Below, piece after piece: positions 1-11,279 of a stretch of 64,000 nucleotides of DNA. Made by a program: the position numbers and the translations under genes. The notes below the pieces were generated by a model. That model worked only from the letters and a program-made list of their open reading frames with translations, was not told the DNA's origin and ran no database searches. The DNA is from Artocarpus heterophyllus. Taxonomy: Eukaryota; Streptophyta; Magnoliopsida; Rosales; Moraceae. The DNA is taken from the NCBI GenBank assembly GCA_025403435.1, contig CM046331.1, forward strand, positions 27,942,459-28,006,458. The letters run 5' to 3'. Position 1 is the stretch's first letter; each line of letters begins with the position of its first letter.

Positions 1-1600
1 ATATTAACCTAGAATCAAAAATTATCTAAAGACATCTCAGACCACCAAATTGCACAAGGGAAAAAGTGGGACCATCCCTACAAGGATGATCATTGCCGTA
101 TAACTTTTTCGATCATTCAACGATAACCGAGGTGTTTGATAAGTTAGTTAAAACTGAAAGTACTGTTGTAGCATGTAAAAGCTTTACATTATAGCATATT
201 TTTACATCATATTATAACATGTAAAAGTTTTATATTGTTTGAATTATAACCGATGAGTTGATATTCACCGATGAAATTTCAGCTCATCATAAATTGCTTA
301 CACGAATTGGTCTTAGCCGAAATGAAGGGCAAACCAGAAAAGGACAAGAAGATTGGGTGACTGATTGGGCTGGTTATGGCTAATGATCTGGTAGTATTCG
401 TATACCAGTCAATTTTTTTTTTTTTGGAAGGCAGTCAATATATTTCAATGCATCAACAATTCAACATCATTTTGCTGTTTTATGCGGATAAGTGACATAT
501 TTGAGTTTGACGCCACAAAATAAGAGACGTGTTAAAAGTGATTGACAAAGTTTTGTGTCACTTTTGCTTGCAACATCAGGCTTCAGTGTTGGATGGTTAG
601 AGGAAGACAACAAACATTTTAAAAAGCAGATAGTAATAATGGTATTTGGTTCATAAGTTCAAACTAGTAAAATTTCAATTCAATGGTTTTGGTTTGCTAT
701 AGTGTGCTTCAATCAAGGGTGGAGAGAGAGTATATCAAGTGGGGTATAATTTTTAAAGTTTAAATTTTTACCCTAATTTTTTTTAGGTTTAGACATATCT
801 TTATTTTGTATCTTCTTCTATTGACTAAAAGCACAAGCAGAAATTGTGTCAGACCTGTAGTAGAACATGTGTCATTCATAAGGCTCCACGCCACAATTCT
901 TGTGTGTTATGACTTCCCTAAAATGGTTATTTGTCTTCAGTCAACCAATTCACTTCTACTATATCGAATCTTGAGACTTCAACGAGTGGAATGACCCGAG
1001 CACTTTGTAAATATATTGCCTAGACCAAGGCTCCAATACTCTTTAATCGACTTAGGGTGGGCTCGCTAGATTTGGTTCCATACTTGGGGCTGTCGGAGAC
1101 GTGATGTGCCCAATGATTGGGCTTTGGATTTGGGTTTCCTAAACTGGATGACCAACTGTCTCGTTAACTCAATATATAACAGTTAGGATAAATAAATTTT
1201 ATCTTTTTATTCGTAAAACTTTTAATTTTTTCCCCTAAAAAAAACTAATTTTTTTTGCTTATATTGCAACGTGATGTCTACAGTCGCATGTTAAAAAAAA
1301 AGCAAAACTTATTAGTTCGTAATACCTACACAAGTCACAATTGTTCATCTCCCTTCTTGAACAGGCGACAAAATTAAAAGAGACCAACTGCCAAAAAAAA
1401 GAACAAAAACAACTCCTTCAAAACGTCGCGACCGTTGGTGTCTCCCTTCCATAAATTCCCTGCAAATCCACACTTCTCCTTCAACTCTCCAACAAAGAAA
1501 TTCGGTTATTCATAGCTCGAAAAAACCTAACTTCATCGGAAACTTACCCAATTCCTGTCTCCTCGAGATCATCTCTCATTCCTTTCAAAGAAGCCACAAG
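1..1600. other. Intergenic, upstream of F-box pseudogene
   Basis: No convincing coding region is visible. Apart from one short inserted element at 131-245, the stretch is AT-rich unique-looking sequence with T tracts near 413-425 and 777-784. Short reading frames here have no recognisable protein motifs. Confidence 0.5.
131..245. mobile_element. Short element related to the CATGCTACAGTA MITE family
   Basis: The segment begins GGTGTTTGATAAG and holds two copies of an internal motif close to GCATGTAAAAGCTTTACA, as in the other family members in this window. An exact 8-bp direct repeat, ATAACCGA, sits immediately before it (123-130) and immediately after it (246-253), as expected for a hAT-type target-site duplication. 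The right end does not carry the CAAACACC terminus seen in better copies, so this copy is probably internally deleted or rearranged. Confidence 0.45.
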
Positions 1601-2486
1601 AACCTCCATCACATTTTGCCCACAACCACCAATGTCATTGACTTAGATGAGTGAAAAGGAACGATTCCAGGTCATTTTTTTTTTGAGGAATTGGCGCCGA
1701 CCCGGATGACCGAAAACTGTCACCAAGAACCACCTCAAGTGCTAGATAAGCTCTCATTAACACTCTCCATGCCTGAAGACTTTGTTGATGATCTTACTAA
1801 TTGCATCGCTTTGGCCGTGCAAATAAAGGGCCAGAGTGGTTCTACTTGATTTCTCCGCTCCAATGTGGGACGAAATTAATAATGGTGATTATGATGTTTA
1901 TGATATTGATGAAATCGTCATGAAGTTTGATTTGCCTTCAAGTGTTTATGGCCTCAAAACTCTTGAAACTCTCTAGTTGTGTTCTTGCGATTTTGATGCC
2001 TTTATTTTCAAGAATTTTTGTTCTCTAAGGCATCTTTCTTTGGGTTGGATAGAGCTTTCGTCATCTTCGCCTAAGGCTTTGGTCGAAAACTGCGAGTCTT
2101 TGGAGAGTCTGAGGCTCAAGAGGTGTTGAAGCACAGAGGCTATTGAGATCTGAGGGCCGGGTTTAAGGCTTGAGAGTTTGAGCATAGACAAGTGCAATGT
2201 TGTTGGTGGTTTGATAACAATTGAGGCGCCAAATTTAAGAGTTTTTAAGTATTGTGGAAAGTTTTGCATTGTTGAACATGATTCGATCCGGCGGATCAAA
2301 AATGTTGTTCTTGATGTCGGGCCTCAGTGGAATTCGGAGAAGTTGGTTGAGCCGTTTTGAGATTTTATGCTGCCAAGGTTTCAACGGTTTGTAGTTTTGT
2401 TCTTCAGTTACATTTTCCCTGCTTCTGAATGCTTCAATTTTCATTCCTTGTAATATTGTTTAACATGTTACACAAACTGAATGAAA

Positions 2487-2663
2487 AATGTTCAAGGTTA
2501 AGAGTTTTATTGGGACCGTGTGGTATTATTTTTAAAATAGGTGAAAATGTTTTTGTTTTGAAAAATAAGAATTTTTTAAGAATTGTGCTGAGAGTGTTTT
2601 TAAAATTTTTGCGCGAAAACATTTTCAAAAATTTTGAGAACAAAAACAAACGGGGCCATTATG
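2487..2663. mobile_element. Small inverted-repeat element, CCGTTTGG family
   Basis: The stretch is rich in tttttaaaat/gaaaatgttttt blocks and ends AACAAAAACAAACGGGGCC. This matches the right end of a second element at 2846-2993 and of one at 34727-34834. It lies between blocks 1 and 2 of the F-box pseudogene. The left boundary is uncertain. Confidence 0.3.
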
Positions 2664-2845
2664 TTATGCTTCTTTTTCCAAAGTAGTTTTTGGGTTTAGG
2701 CTGACATATATTACTAGAGAAGGGGAAAAAAATTAGATGGATGAATGAGAAATGTTCATAATTAAGAGCTTATGTTGTGTTATTCTATTTTTCTAGTGTT
2801 TGGTTTCAGGCTATAATTGCAACACAACTTCTTGAATCCTTTACG

Positions 2846-2993
2846 ATCAGCCCGTTTGGAACTTTTTTTTTTTTGGTTTTGGAAATGTTTTCACTGGTTT
2901 TTTAAGACAAAAATTTTAAAAATAGTATCATTATTATATCTTAAAATCTTATTTTTTTCAAACAAAATTATTTTAAAAACACCACCAAACAGG
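2846..2993. mobile_element. Small inverted-repeat element, CCGTTTGG family
   Basis: The left end reads AGCCCGTTTGGAAC and the right end ACACCACCAAACAGGA, giving short inverted termini CCGTTTGG/CCAAACAGG around a T-rich core containing TTTTAAAAACACCACC. The type is non-autonomous and non-coding. It sits in the presumptive intron of the F-box pseudogene, next to a related copy. Confidence 0.4.
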
Positions 2994-3390
2994 ATTTTTT
3001 TAATTATTTTTAAAGGGAATCAATTTTCAATTCTAGTGCTATTACCTAGCATTTTACATGAATAAATAAGGAATTTCTATACAGATTTTTCTTTTTTTCC
3101 TATAATGTTCTCTTTCTAATAGTACTCGTTTTTGGTATTAGGCTATTCCCACCAGAGAAGAACCCTTGAAACCTCCTTTGTACGTGAAACAATTGATCTT
3201 GAAGACCGCAATGCATGAAAATGAACTTTATGGGGTCAGATTTTTCCTCAATAGTTGTCCTTATTTGGAGACTCTTATTATTGATATAAACCCTGCCAAG
3301 AAAATTTTCGAGGTGAGCATTATTGTTTAGTACTTGTACAAAATCTCCTTAATCTTGGCTTAATTAAACTCTATTATTATCTATTTTGAT

Positions 3391-3480
3391 TTTTTTTTTT
3401 TGATACAATGCAAGCTGTTCTCGAGATTCTCCTTTTTTAATCCCGTACTCTTATCAACTGAGTTAGCACCAGTCGAATAA
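3391..3480 (-). mobile_element. Degraded tRNA-derived SINE fragment (tentative)
   Basis: On the minus strand the sequence contains CTAACTCAGTTGATAAGAG, close to an RNA polymerase III box A (TGGCTCAGTTGGTAAGAG). About 30 bases on is GAGAATCTCGAGAAC, a poor box B. No duplication or tail was identified. It lies in the second presumptive intron of the F-box pseudogene. Confidence 0.25.
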
Positions 3481-3642
3481 TTTTAATTTTACTAAGGGGG
3501 TTTTTTTTTTTTAAAGGATTATGAACCTCCATTTAAAGAACGTTGGACCCAAGCTTTGCCTGTTTACAAGTGCTTAGTGAGAACCCTAAAGGTGGTTGAG
3601 ATAAAAGGCTTTAGAGGGAGTCATAATCAAATTTACCCTCTG

Positions 3643-4139
3643 GTATGTTGCTAAGTTTTAGTTGGAAAAGCCATATATCAACGTCTCAAAAGAAGTGGAC
3701 CATGGTGAGAGTAGAGAAATGTACATACAAAAGGCCCAAATGGAGCAAACTATAAAGAGGGCCTCATCAAGGCTTAAAATATCAATGCGCTAATTAATTA
3801 AAGATCAGTTATTCTCATTGATTTGTATTTGGATATCTAGCTTTTGAATGATTTATTAAGACAGCATTTAAAAAAATTGCCAGAAGGGAGAAAAGTTAGT
3901 GCAATGAAATATTTGTAATAATGTTGTTGCTTTTGTTTTTTTCTTGAGAATTAATTGTTGTTGCTTTTTGAGATTCTTAATTTTGGTAATTCATTTTATA
4001 AGACTATATATATATTTTTTTATTTTTCTATACGGTAACATAATTCTGTGCATGCCTTGTTCAAATGTATATTATATGCACTTTGGTTTCGTTTTATGTG
4101 GTTATGAAACGTTTCTATTATTAAATATCTGTGTGTGTC

Positions 4140-4186
<47 letters not shown>

Positions 4187-5064
4187 AAAAAGATAATGTG
4201 CAAAAACCATTCACAGCCGAAAGTGATAGGAATAGTTGTAATTTACTAGAAGAGGAGGAAAGTTCAAGAGAATCCGTCGACTCCTTCAAGTACGCAAGAA
4301 AGTGTTTATTCTTTCTAGTGACAGGTATAGCACTAATTGTACATCATATACGAGGGCTTAGATTTAAAGGACATTTTTTAGCTAGGTAGTTCAATTACTT
4401 TGCACATTTTTTTTTTTATGAAAAGTAATGATCATAATTATAGAGGATGGCAAATTCAAAAATCCCGCAAAATATAGATTATAGATCTTTCATGAAGTAA
4501 ATTATCCGTCCGTATTCTATCATTACAGGACTAATTCATATTCTAAATAACTTAATTACTCCTGTTAAATAATTAGTCGTAATAATTTGGATCGTTTGTT
4601 TTGCTGCATTATTGACATGAAATGTATGAATGCCTTGAGTGGTACGGTAAAGAAATCAATTTTGGTTTTATATGTATCAACTCCTTCTGGAAGTTGTTGA
4701 CCAAAAAATATTGCATGAACTTACTACACACGTATACATATATTTCTCTTGTAGTAACAAATATTAGACACGAAATTTGCCCACTTAAACACGGTAAGGA
4801 TAGAAAATAACAATCTATCACCATTTGTTGATATTTCAAATTCGGTGTAAATGACTAACAACAATAGAGAAAAAGACAAGTCTTTTAGCTTTAAGGGGTC
4901 AATCAATATACATGTAAATGCTTCCTTGATGGGGTTGGGAGATCCCTCTTTCTTCTTCCAACTTTTTCCTTCATTTTCTTTTAGGGGGAGGACAAAAAAA
5001 CTGCCTTTCTCTTAAGCTATATACATATATGGATCAGTTATTAAATCCAAACAAGAAAAAAAAA
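3643..5064. other. Intergenic between F-box pseudogene and SPG1
   Basis: No gene is recognised. It contains a compound (TA)n(GA)n microsatellite at 4139-4183 and otherwise AT-rich sequence. The 3' untranslated region of the SPG1 gene on the minus strand must lie in the right part of this stretch. Confidence 0.5.
4139..4183. repeat. Compound (TA)n(GA)n microsatellite
   Basis: A run of alternating TA is followed directly by an uninterrupted run of about 13 GA units. It creates spurious RERERE/SLSLSL reading frames on both strands. Confidence 0.9.
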
Positions 5065-5818
5065 TTAGAAATCGATGATGGGTTCTCCAATGGTCAAGTT
5101 TCTCTCTACTGTCCATGGCAAGTTAAAGAGCTTGGCCATGATGAATTTGAATATTTTGTTGACATTTATGTTGTGAGTCGCACTTGAGAAGAAAAGGGTT
5201 GCTTTCATTGCTCTTGCATACGCCCTTGCCTGCAATATTATCAGGGCGGAGGCAGAAAAAAATAGTTTGAGATTATAGTGTGTTGAACTAATAAGATAAG
5301 ATAAGTAAAGAAATATAATATTTTAAAAGAAAAAATTAAAAGAGACGGCCACCAACCCTCGTCTATGGTGGTGGCCCTGCCATTGAATAGCACACAACAT
5401 ATACATATATACACAATTATACTAAACAAAATTTTAAAAAGTTAGTTTGGCATTAATTTTGTTTTTTTAATCAATTGAAAACGAAATAATAAAAATTATA
5501 AATTTTCAAGAGTAGAAGCAAAAGCAAACAATAATTTTTAGACCTAACCCCTTTAAGAGTAATAAAGTCTTGGCATGTACAATCTCTGCGTTATTCTTTA
5601 ATCAACTTGTGGCCCTCTTGTGCTTATCTTTCACGCGGGGAGAGAATTGGTGGAGTTTGGCAAATATTGGTGATAGAGAGAAGGTGCTTGTTTCTTTGGC
5701 AAATGCAATTAAAAGTGTCAAGAATTGACAAGAGCAAAATGACCACCCCTCAAAACATTCTTCACGTTCAACTTCGCATGCTGGTTTTTAGGAAATGTGA
5801 CTCTTTGAAAACTAACTT

Positions 5819-5849
<31 letters not shown>

Positions 5850-7092
5850 TAATAATAATATTGTTGTCGTTGCTATAGCAATAACAATAGTTAGAAAGCA
5901 AATTCTGGGGTCTAATATTGATGTTGTTTTAGCAAGGATTTTTGACTAACTATATATTCTGCTTGTTTCTTGGGGATATGGAAGAAAAAAATTATAGAAA
6001 ATTAATAAAATTATTTTACTTCGTGGGGAATTAAGGTTAAATGTTAATTTTGCACCAATCAATATTTTGCAAAAAAAAAAAAAAAAAGTTTTTACCTGGG
6101 TCACAATTGTCCACTGCAGGTCTGGAGGAAGTCTAACGAAATCATCAAATTTTGTTCCTATTAGTATGGGAATTGCTGTCTACAAAAGATAAAAATGGAA
6201 AAAAGTAAACTTTAGATAAAACTCTCAATAGAATCATAAAACAGGATTAATTGGTGATGTCCCACAAGCACTCATTCTATGGGCAAAGCATCAAATTCTG
6301 TGCAAAATCTTGTATGTCAAAAAAAAAAAGCCCCTTATATGTAAATTTTATCAATATGAACATTAATTTGTCAATGCCCTTGTATTCATGCTCTTCACTC
6401 TCTTTCTTCTATCTCTCTTTTCTTTTTCTTTTTCTTTTTTAAAAAAGCACAGTAAATTATTATGGAAATATTGCTGCCTTTTGAAATTGAGAGATCATTT
6501 TCCATGTGCAAATGGCATTTAAATCAATTCATATTAACCACCTGCTTATTGCACCTTCTTGAAAAGCAAGTTAATTTATAAGGGAAAATAATTGATAATG
6601 ACATTTCACTGCTAAATTGCAAATAATTTAGATTAAACAAGAACACATGATAATTACTTTACTAAAAGAGCAAGCCATGAACAACTTACGATAATTGTAA
6701 AAGAAAAGTAGTTAGCAACTTTTTTTTTTTTTTTTTGGGTTGAGTACCTGATTCCACTTTCTTGCCTCATTATGCCACCCAATAACACTGCAAGAATAGT
6801 ACCAAAAAAAAAAAATAAAGAACCACAAAGTTAAAACCTTGATTATAGTCATAATATATACACACACACACACATATATGTATACATATAAACATATAAT
6901 AGGATACCCGTTTAGTGTACACCGACTAGTTAGATCAAACATGAACAAAATTGCTACTGCATCTTTGCAAGCAATTGGAACATGAGTCTGGGATGTTTGG
7001 TCACCTAGAAAAAACCATATAATTAACAGCAAGAAACACAAGAATCTAATTAGAAAATAAACCAAAAACCCCATGATAAGTATGAGCCCAAA

Positions 7093-7127
<35 letters not shown>

Positions 7128-7658
7128 TACCTCCTACATCCCAAATGCTAAAAGAAATCCTGGCTCCTTGAACAAGTAAAGTTTTATCCATTAAATTTAG
7201 TCCTGACATCTCCAAACATCTCTTCTCCTGCTCATCCCCTACATACTTGATCTTGAAAAATAACCAAAAAAAAATAAGGAAAAAAAAGATTATTTTTTTA
7301 TAGCTCAAAAAAAAAAAACATAGAAAGTAGTACTCACAACAAAGCTAGTTTTCCCAATCTGGCAATCACCCAACAAGCTGATCTTCAAGGTCACAGAATC
7401 CGGATCCGAGTCACACGAGCCGGCGCCGCCGCCGCATGAGGTGGTGGGCTCGTCGGAAGAAGGCGAGCCGCCATCCTCCGCGGAGCGGGACGAGGCCTTT
7501 CGGAACGGCAATCTCCGGTACCGACTTGGCCTTCCTGTGGAGCAAACCACAATTCTGTCCCATATGAACCTGAAAAACTGCTTTATAATAGAAACACGCT
7601 CTATTATGCACCACCTTATGTTCACATGAAAATTAATCTTCTTGCAAATCTGTGTCAT
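5065..7658 (-). CDS. SPG1: Septum-promoting GTPase 1-like small GTPase (SPG1/TEM1 family)
   Basis: The product is a Ras-like GTPase of the Spg1/Tem1 class, the switch of the septation/mitotic-exit network; plant members are thought to act with SIK1/MAP4K-type kinases. I assemble six exons: 7338-7658, 7131-7251, 6908-7004, 6748-6787, 6096-6179 and 5065-5229. All have GT..AG borders and consistent phase, giving 275 residues. Visible motifs are the P-loop GDCQIGKTS (97-105), DVGG (145-148, switch II), the plant-type G4 TKFD (202-205) and SSA (236-238). The last ten residues, LTIGEPIIDF, are typical of the plant proteins. The first 90 residues are a poorly conserved, Ser/Gly-rich extension usual for plant SPG1 but absent from fungal Spg1. 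There is no C-terminal CaaX box, also typical. The start at 7658 matches the MTQ.. N-terminus of relatives. Introns 2 and 3 carry (AT)n/(AC)n microsatellites, and the one in intron 2 abuts its splice donor. Confidence 0.92.
5821..5861. repeat. (AAT)n microsatellite in SPG1 intron 5
   Basis: A run of about 13 AAT/AAC triplets lies within the intron between SPG1 exons 5 and 6. Confidence 0.85.
7095..7127. repeat. (AT)n(AC)n microsatellite abutting a splice donor
   Basis: Alternating AT units are followed by about 8 AC units. Read on the minus strand, the GT repeat begins only a few bases into SPG1 intron 2, directly after GGAG|gtatgtg. See findings. Confidence 0.9.
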
Positions 7659-9437
7659 GATCTTCTCTTATTTTGGCTTCATGGAGATTATATTTTTTGA
7701 TGAGCTTGTACATGAAATTTTCTCATTGCTCTAGGAAAACACATTTGTGAGCTTTTTTTTTTTTGGAGATGTCTATGAAAGTTTCTTCTTTAACTAACCC
7801 AATGCTTGGAAGGTGACTTGTGTTTTGTGAGAGGGCAGTTGACTGGTATTTGTCATTTTTCAAATTCCTATACAGTCCATAAAGCCGGCTCCTTGGGTGC
7901 TACGTCGGATGAGGGTATTTTGGTCATTTTGACAATGTGACGACTGGCCAATGAGGAGTGAGAAGGGTGTTTTGGTCATTTGAAAAGGGTAGTTTGGTAA
8001 AATTGCGTGTTAGGGTGAGTTAAAACAAGTGAGAGGGGACATAAGAAGTTTGTGGGGGAGCACAAAGCACAAGAATCTTTTGAGGTTTTGTAAGATAAGA
8101 AAATGGTAGGAATGTGACTTGTTAGAATGGGGGAGCAAGTGTTGGGTGTGGGGCTACTTTATGGATAACGGTGTGGAACATTTTGGTTTTGCTGTTGGTG
8201 TTTTTTTTTTCTTTTCTTTTTTTTTTTTTGAGAAATTCTATACTTGTTGTATCTCATCATACAATTTCACAATTTTATAATTAACAGATCTTATAATTTA
8301 AACTTATGTTTGATAAAGCCGTTTAAACTCATAAATTCTAACCGTATATAGTATAGTAAAGATCTTATATACTATATTATAGAGCCTTTATATGCTACAG
8401 CATTTGACCTTATTTTTTGAATTCAAACTTATTTGTTAAATAGAAAAGATACTTTTGAAATGTACTCATTCCTAAATACATGCCTTGACTCATACTCTCA
8501 TGAGGAAATTTGTAATTCAAAATGAAAATGTTAACATAACAAGAGTTTCAATTTGTTTGTGATCATAATTCTTTTTGTTTTATGGTTGATTCTTTTTTTT
8601 TCACCAGAAAATGAATCACACTCAAAAACAAATTTAAACACTTATTATTAATGAAACAACTCTAAAAGTATAGAGCTGGATATAATAAGAAATTTTTTTA
8701 ATCAGTTTCAAAATTAAATTTGTTTTAATGTTTTTTTCATAAAATTTAAATTTTAAGCCAACTTTAATTTAAATCTTCGGTTTGTACAATACATTCTCAA
8801 AAAGGATCTATTTCATAAACACCACCTTATTTAAATTGTATAATTGAGGTCAGTGATCCATAAATGGAGTGCCCCCACAAGAAAATTCCCTCTTTTTTAT
8901 TTTTTCTTTCTCAGAAGTTGAAAAGGGTGTTTTTTTTTTTTTTTTTTTCAATGCTTGTTTGGTGGGTTGTTTTAAAAGGTTAATCAGAAATAAAAATAAG
9001 GAAAAGGTCTTGCTGTCTATTTGCCCAAAGAGAAGATGCCATTAGTAATCAAATGTGGCTTGAAAGTGAAGGAATTATGTAAATCACAAAACTATTCATT
9101 TCCATAGAAGTTTTGGGATTGGATTGTGTTTTTTTAGTTTGATCATGAAAGCATCTAATAGCATCAACCACGTTATCGTTGTTATCAAATAGTTTTAAGC
9201 CCTTGGATTAAAAACTGGAAAGTGTACTCCGATCAAATCAATATATGTTTTCCACATATTAAAAAGTTACTTGATGGACTGATTCATGATATGTACAATG
9301 AGAAACTTTGTTTGCATATATGTGGATCTAGATCAAAGAATCTATATGGCTTTTAAGATGAAGGAAGGAAAAAGCTTCTTAGGACAACATTAAAATGACC
9401 ACATAATCCCCACAAACCTCCTCCCTTTTTTCCTTTG

Positions 9438-9473
<36 letters not shown>

Positions 9474-9497
9474 CCTCTCCCTCTCTCTCATTTTTTG

Positions 9498-9569
<72 letters not shown>

Positions 9570-9571
9570 TT
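9438..9571. repeat. Microsatellite cluster (CT)n, (TTA)n, (TA)n
   Basis: Three different simple repeats lie within 135 bases: about 16 CT units (9440-9471), about 14 ATT/TTA units (9502-9541) and about 13 TA units (9545-9570). Confidence 0.9.
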
Positions 9572-11108
9572 CTCCTTTGCTTTTGATAAAGTATAGCCCA
9601 TGGAAAAATGAAATAACTTTTGTTTTTTCATTGATTGCCAGGAAACTTCTTTATTCATTCTCCATACTAGTTTTTATTTATTTTAAATAGTACTTTGGAA
9701 CACTATTAAGTACATATGGGCATCCATGACCAAGTTTAGTGCTTTGGCCACTTACATATAGAATTTAGGGGTAATATCCTTAAAAAAAAGAATTTAGGGG
9801 TAAGAAATAATAAAAGTACTATATTATAAAATCAAATATCCTATTTGATCCCAATAATTCCTCCCTTGAAAACAAAATAAAAAGAACAAACCCACTATGG
9901 CATGCAGTTTCCTAGTTAGTTCTTCAGTTGAAAAAAAAAAAAAAAAAAACAACAACAACAACACTATTTAGAAGTTAAACAATTTTTATTTGAAAGTTTC
10001 TACTCTTCGAATTCTCCAACCCTTTTTTGGTATAATTGGACCGCCCAAGTTTACCAACCCTTTTGTGGGTTGGAAGTTGGTCCTTTTCTATTTTTACAAT
10101 ATGCATTCTTTAGGCTTAAAATACAAAATTAATGGGTAGTCTTATGGTGGGGAGTCCCTTGTAGGGAATAGACACCTATGACCAAAACAGCCTAACTAAA
10201 TATCATATTCTATGAACTACCTAACTGTATTTTAAATACATAATTTTTATTTTTTTAGCCTTTGTGGGTCATGGTAAGAATATGAAAAATAGAACTACTA
10301 ATCTACTACCATTAATTTGGAATATACTTAAACCTCAAGTCAACATATAGTTATATTTTTGCGTGATAAAAACTACATATATAGGTAGGATTGATGTTTG
10401 TAATTATAGGACTTGGCCCTTTCGAAGAAGACAAGTCCTAACAGTTTAGCATATAAAAGTACAAGGTATAATATGATATTTTTTTGTTTGGGCCTTAAAT
10501 AAATTTCTCATTATTACATGAAATAATGTCATATTACATCTTTATTTTTGAATATTCCGTTTAGACTATCGTTCATGAGATACTTAAGCCTTTCGGTAGA
10601 ATTACATGCTGGAAACTACAATTTTACACCAGCATGGGAGAAGGTTATTTTAGACGTTGAATTAACACTTTAACAGTTTGATATGTGACTGTCTACATTA
10701 AAAATTTACAGTAGGCGATATAATATTGCTTTTTATTAAAGATCGGGCCGTTAAAAAATTAATCTGACGGTTTAAATATCCGATGTTGCAAAATAACCTT
10801 CTCTGTTTTAAGAATTCCCTACTTATATAGCAATATTATTATGAGATCACAGTTTGCCATGCTGTTTTTTGAGGCCTAGAGCCCACATATTCCCCACCGT
10901 ATATACGTTTGAAACACTGATAGAAATAATTCTACCTAAAAAAGAAAAGGAATTATTTTGGGAGGTACCGAAAAAATAACTTATCAGTTGGTCTCTAATT
11001 TTCAATTGTCATATTTGCATAAAAAATTATTTGGTAAAATCTTAGTTTTAAAACATAAAATGCTAGTAAAAATACCTACAGAAAAAAGACCCAAAGGAAA
11101 AACATTAG

Positions 11109-11279
11109 AGGGTGTTTGGCTAATGGTGGTCTAATGGTGGTATGAACTACAAACTCAGTTATGAATAGTGTAAAACTTTCACATGCTACAATAAAAAAAA
11201 AGTTGTTACAATGTAAAGTTTTCACATGCTACAGTAAAAATAGTTCCCACTAATGGTCCCACCACCAGCCAAACACCCT
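11109..11279. mobile_element. MITE with perfect 12-bp terminal inverted repeats (CATGCTACAGTA family)
   Basis: The left end AGGGTGTTTGGC (11109-11120) and right end GCCAAACACCCT (11268-11279) are exact inverted repeats. The 171-bp element has no coding capacity. It contains two direct copies of a segment close to TTCACATGCTACARTAAAAA, separated by GTTGTTACAATGTAAAG. A target-site duplication is not clear. It is the best-preserved member of the family in this window. Confidence 0.75.

Larger units (their letters stand above)
1702..3642 (+). pseudogene. Decayed F-box/LRR (FBD-type) gene
   Basis: Three blocks read as one leucine-rich F-box-family protein. Block 1 (about 1702-2400) contains LPSSVYGLKTLETL, FCSLRHLSLGWIEL, CESLESLRLKRC and a segment beginning LESLSIDKCNVVGG. 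It is interrupted by in-frame stops at 1974-1976, 2127-2129, 2151-2153 and 2358-2360 and by a one-base phase change near 1830. Block 2 (3142-3312) is flanked by a good acceptor and by GAG|gtgagc, and includes FLNSCPYLETLIID. Block 3 (3517-3642) runs from ag|GATTAT to CTG|gtatg. The alternation of LrxLxL units with a late CPYLETL block is typical of plant F-box/LRR-FBD proteins, which recruit substrates to SCF ubiquitin ligases. No clear F-box or C-terminal FBD remains. Blocks 2 and 3 have clean splice sites, so decay is recent or confined to the 5' half. An alternative is a transcribed gene with several sequencing errors, which is unlikely with four stops. Confidence 0.7.

Noticed and set aside
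123..253. Exact 8-bp direct repeat ATAACCGA around the first MITE-like copy taken as proof of hAT transposition
   Set aside because: The right terminus does not match the family's inverted repeat, so the duplication is suggestive but not decisive for assigning a superfamily.
4135..4389. Frame reading RERERE.. then EKDNVQKPFTAESDRN, after the F-box pseudogene
   Set aside because: It begins in a (GA)n repeat. The following segment could be a last exon of the F-box gene but has no FBD features or clear acceptor.
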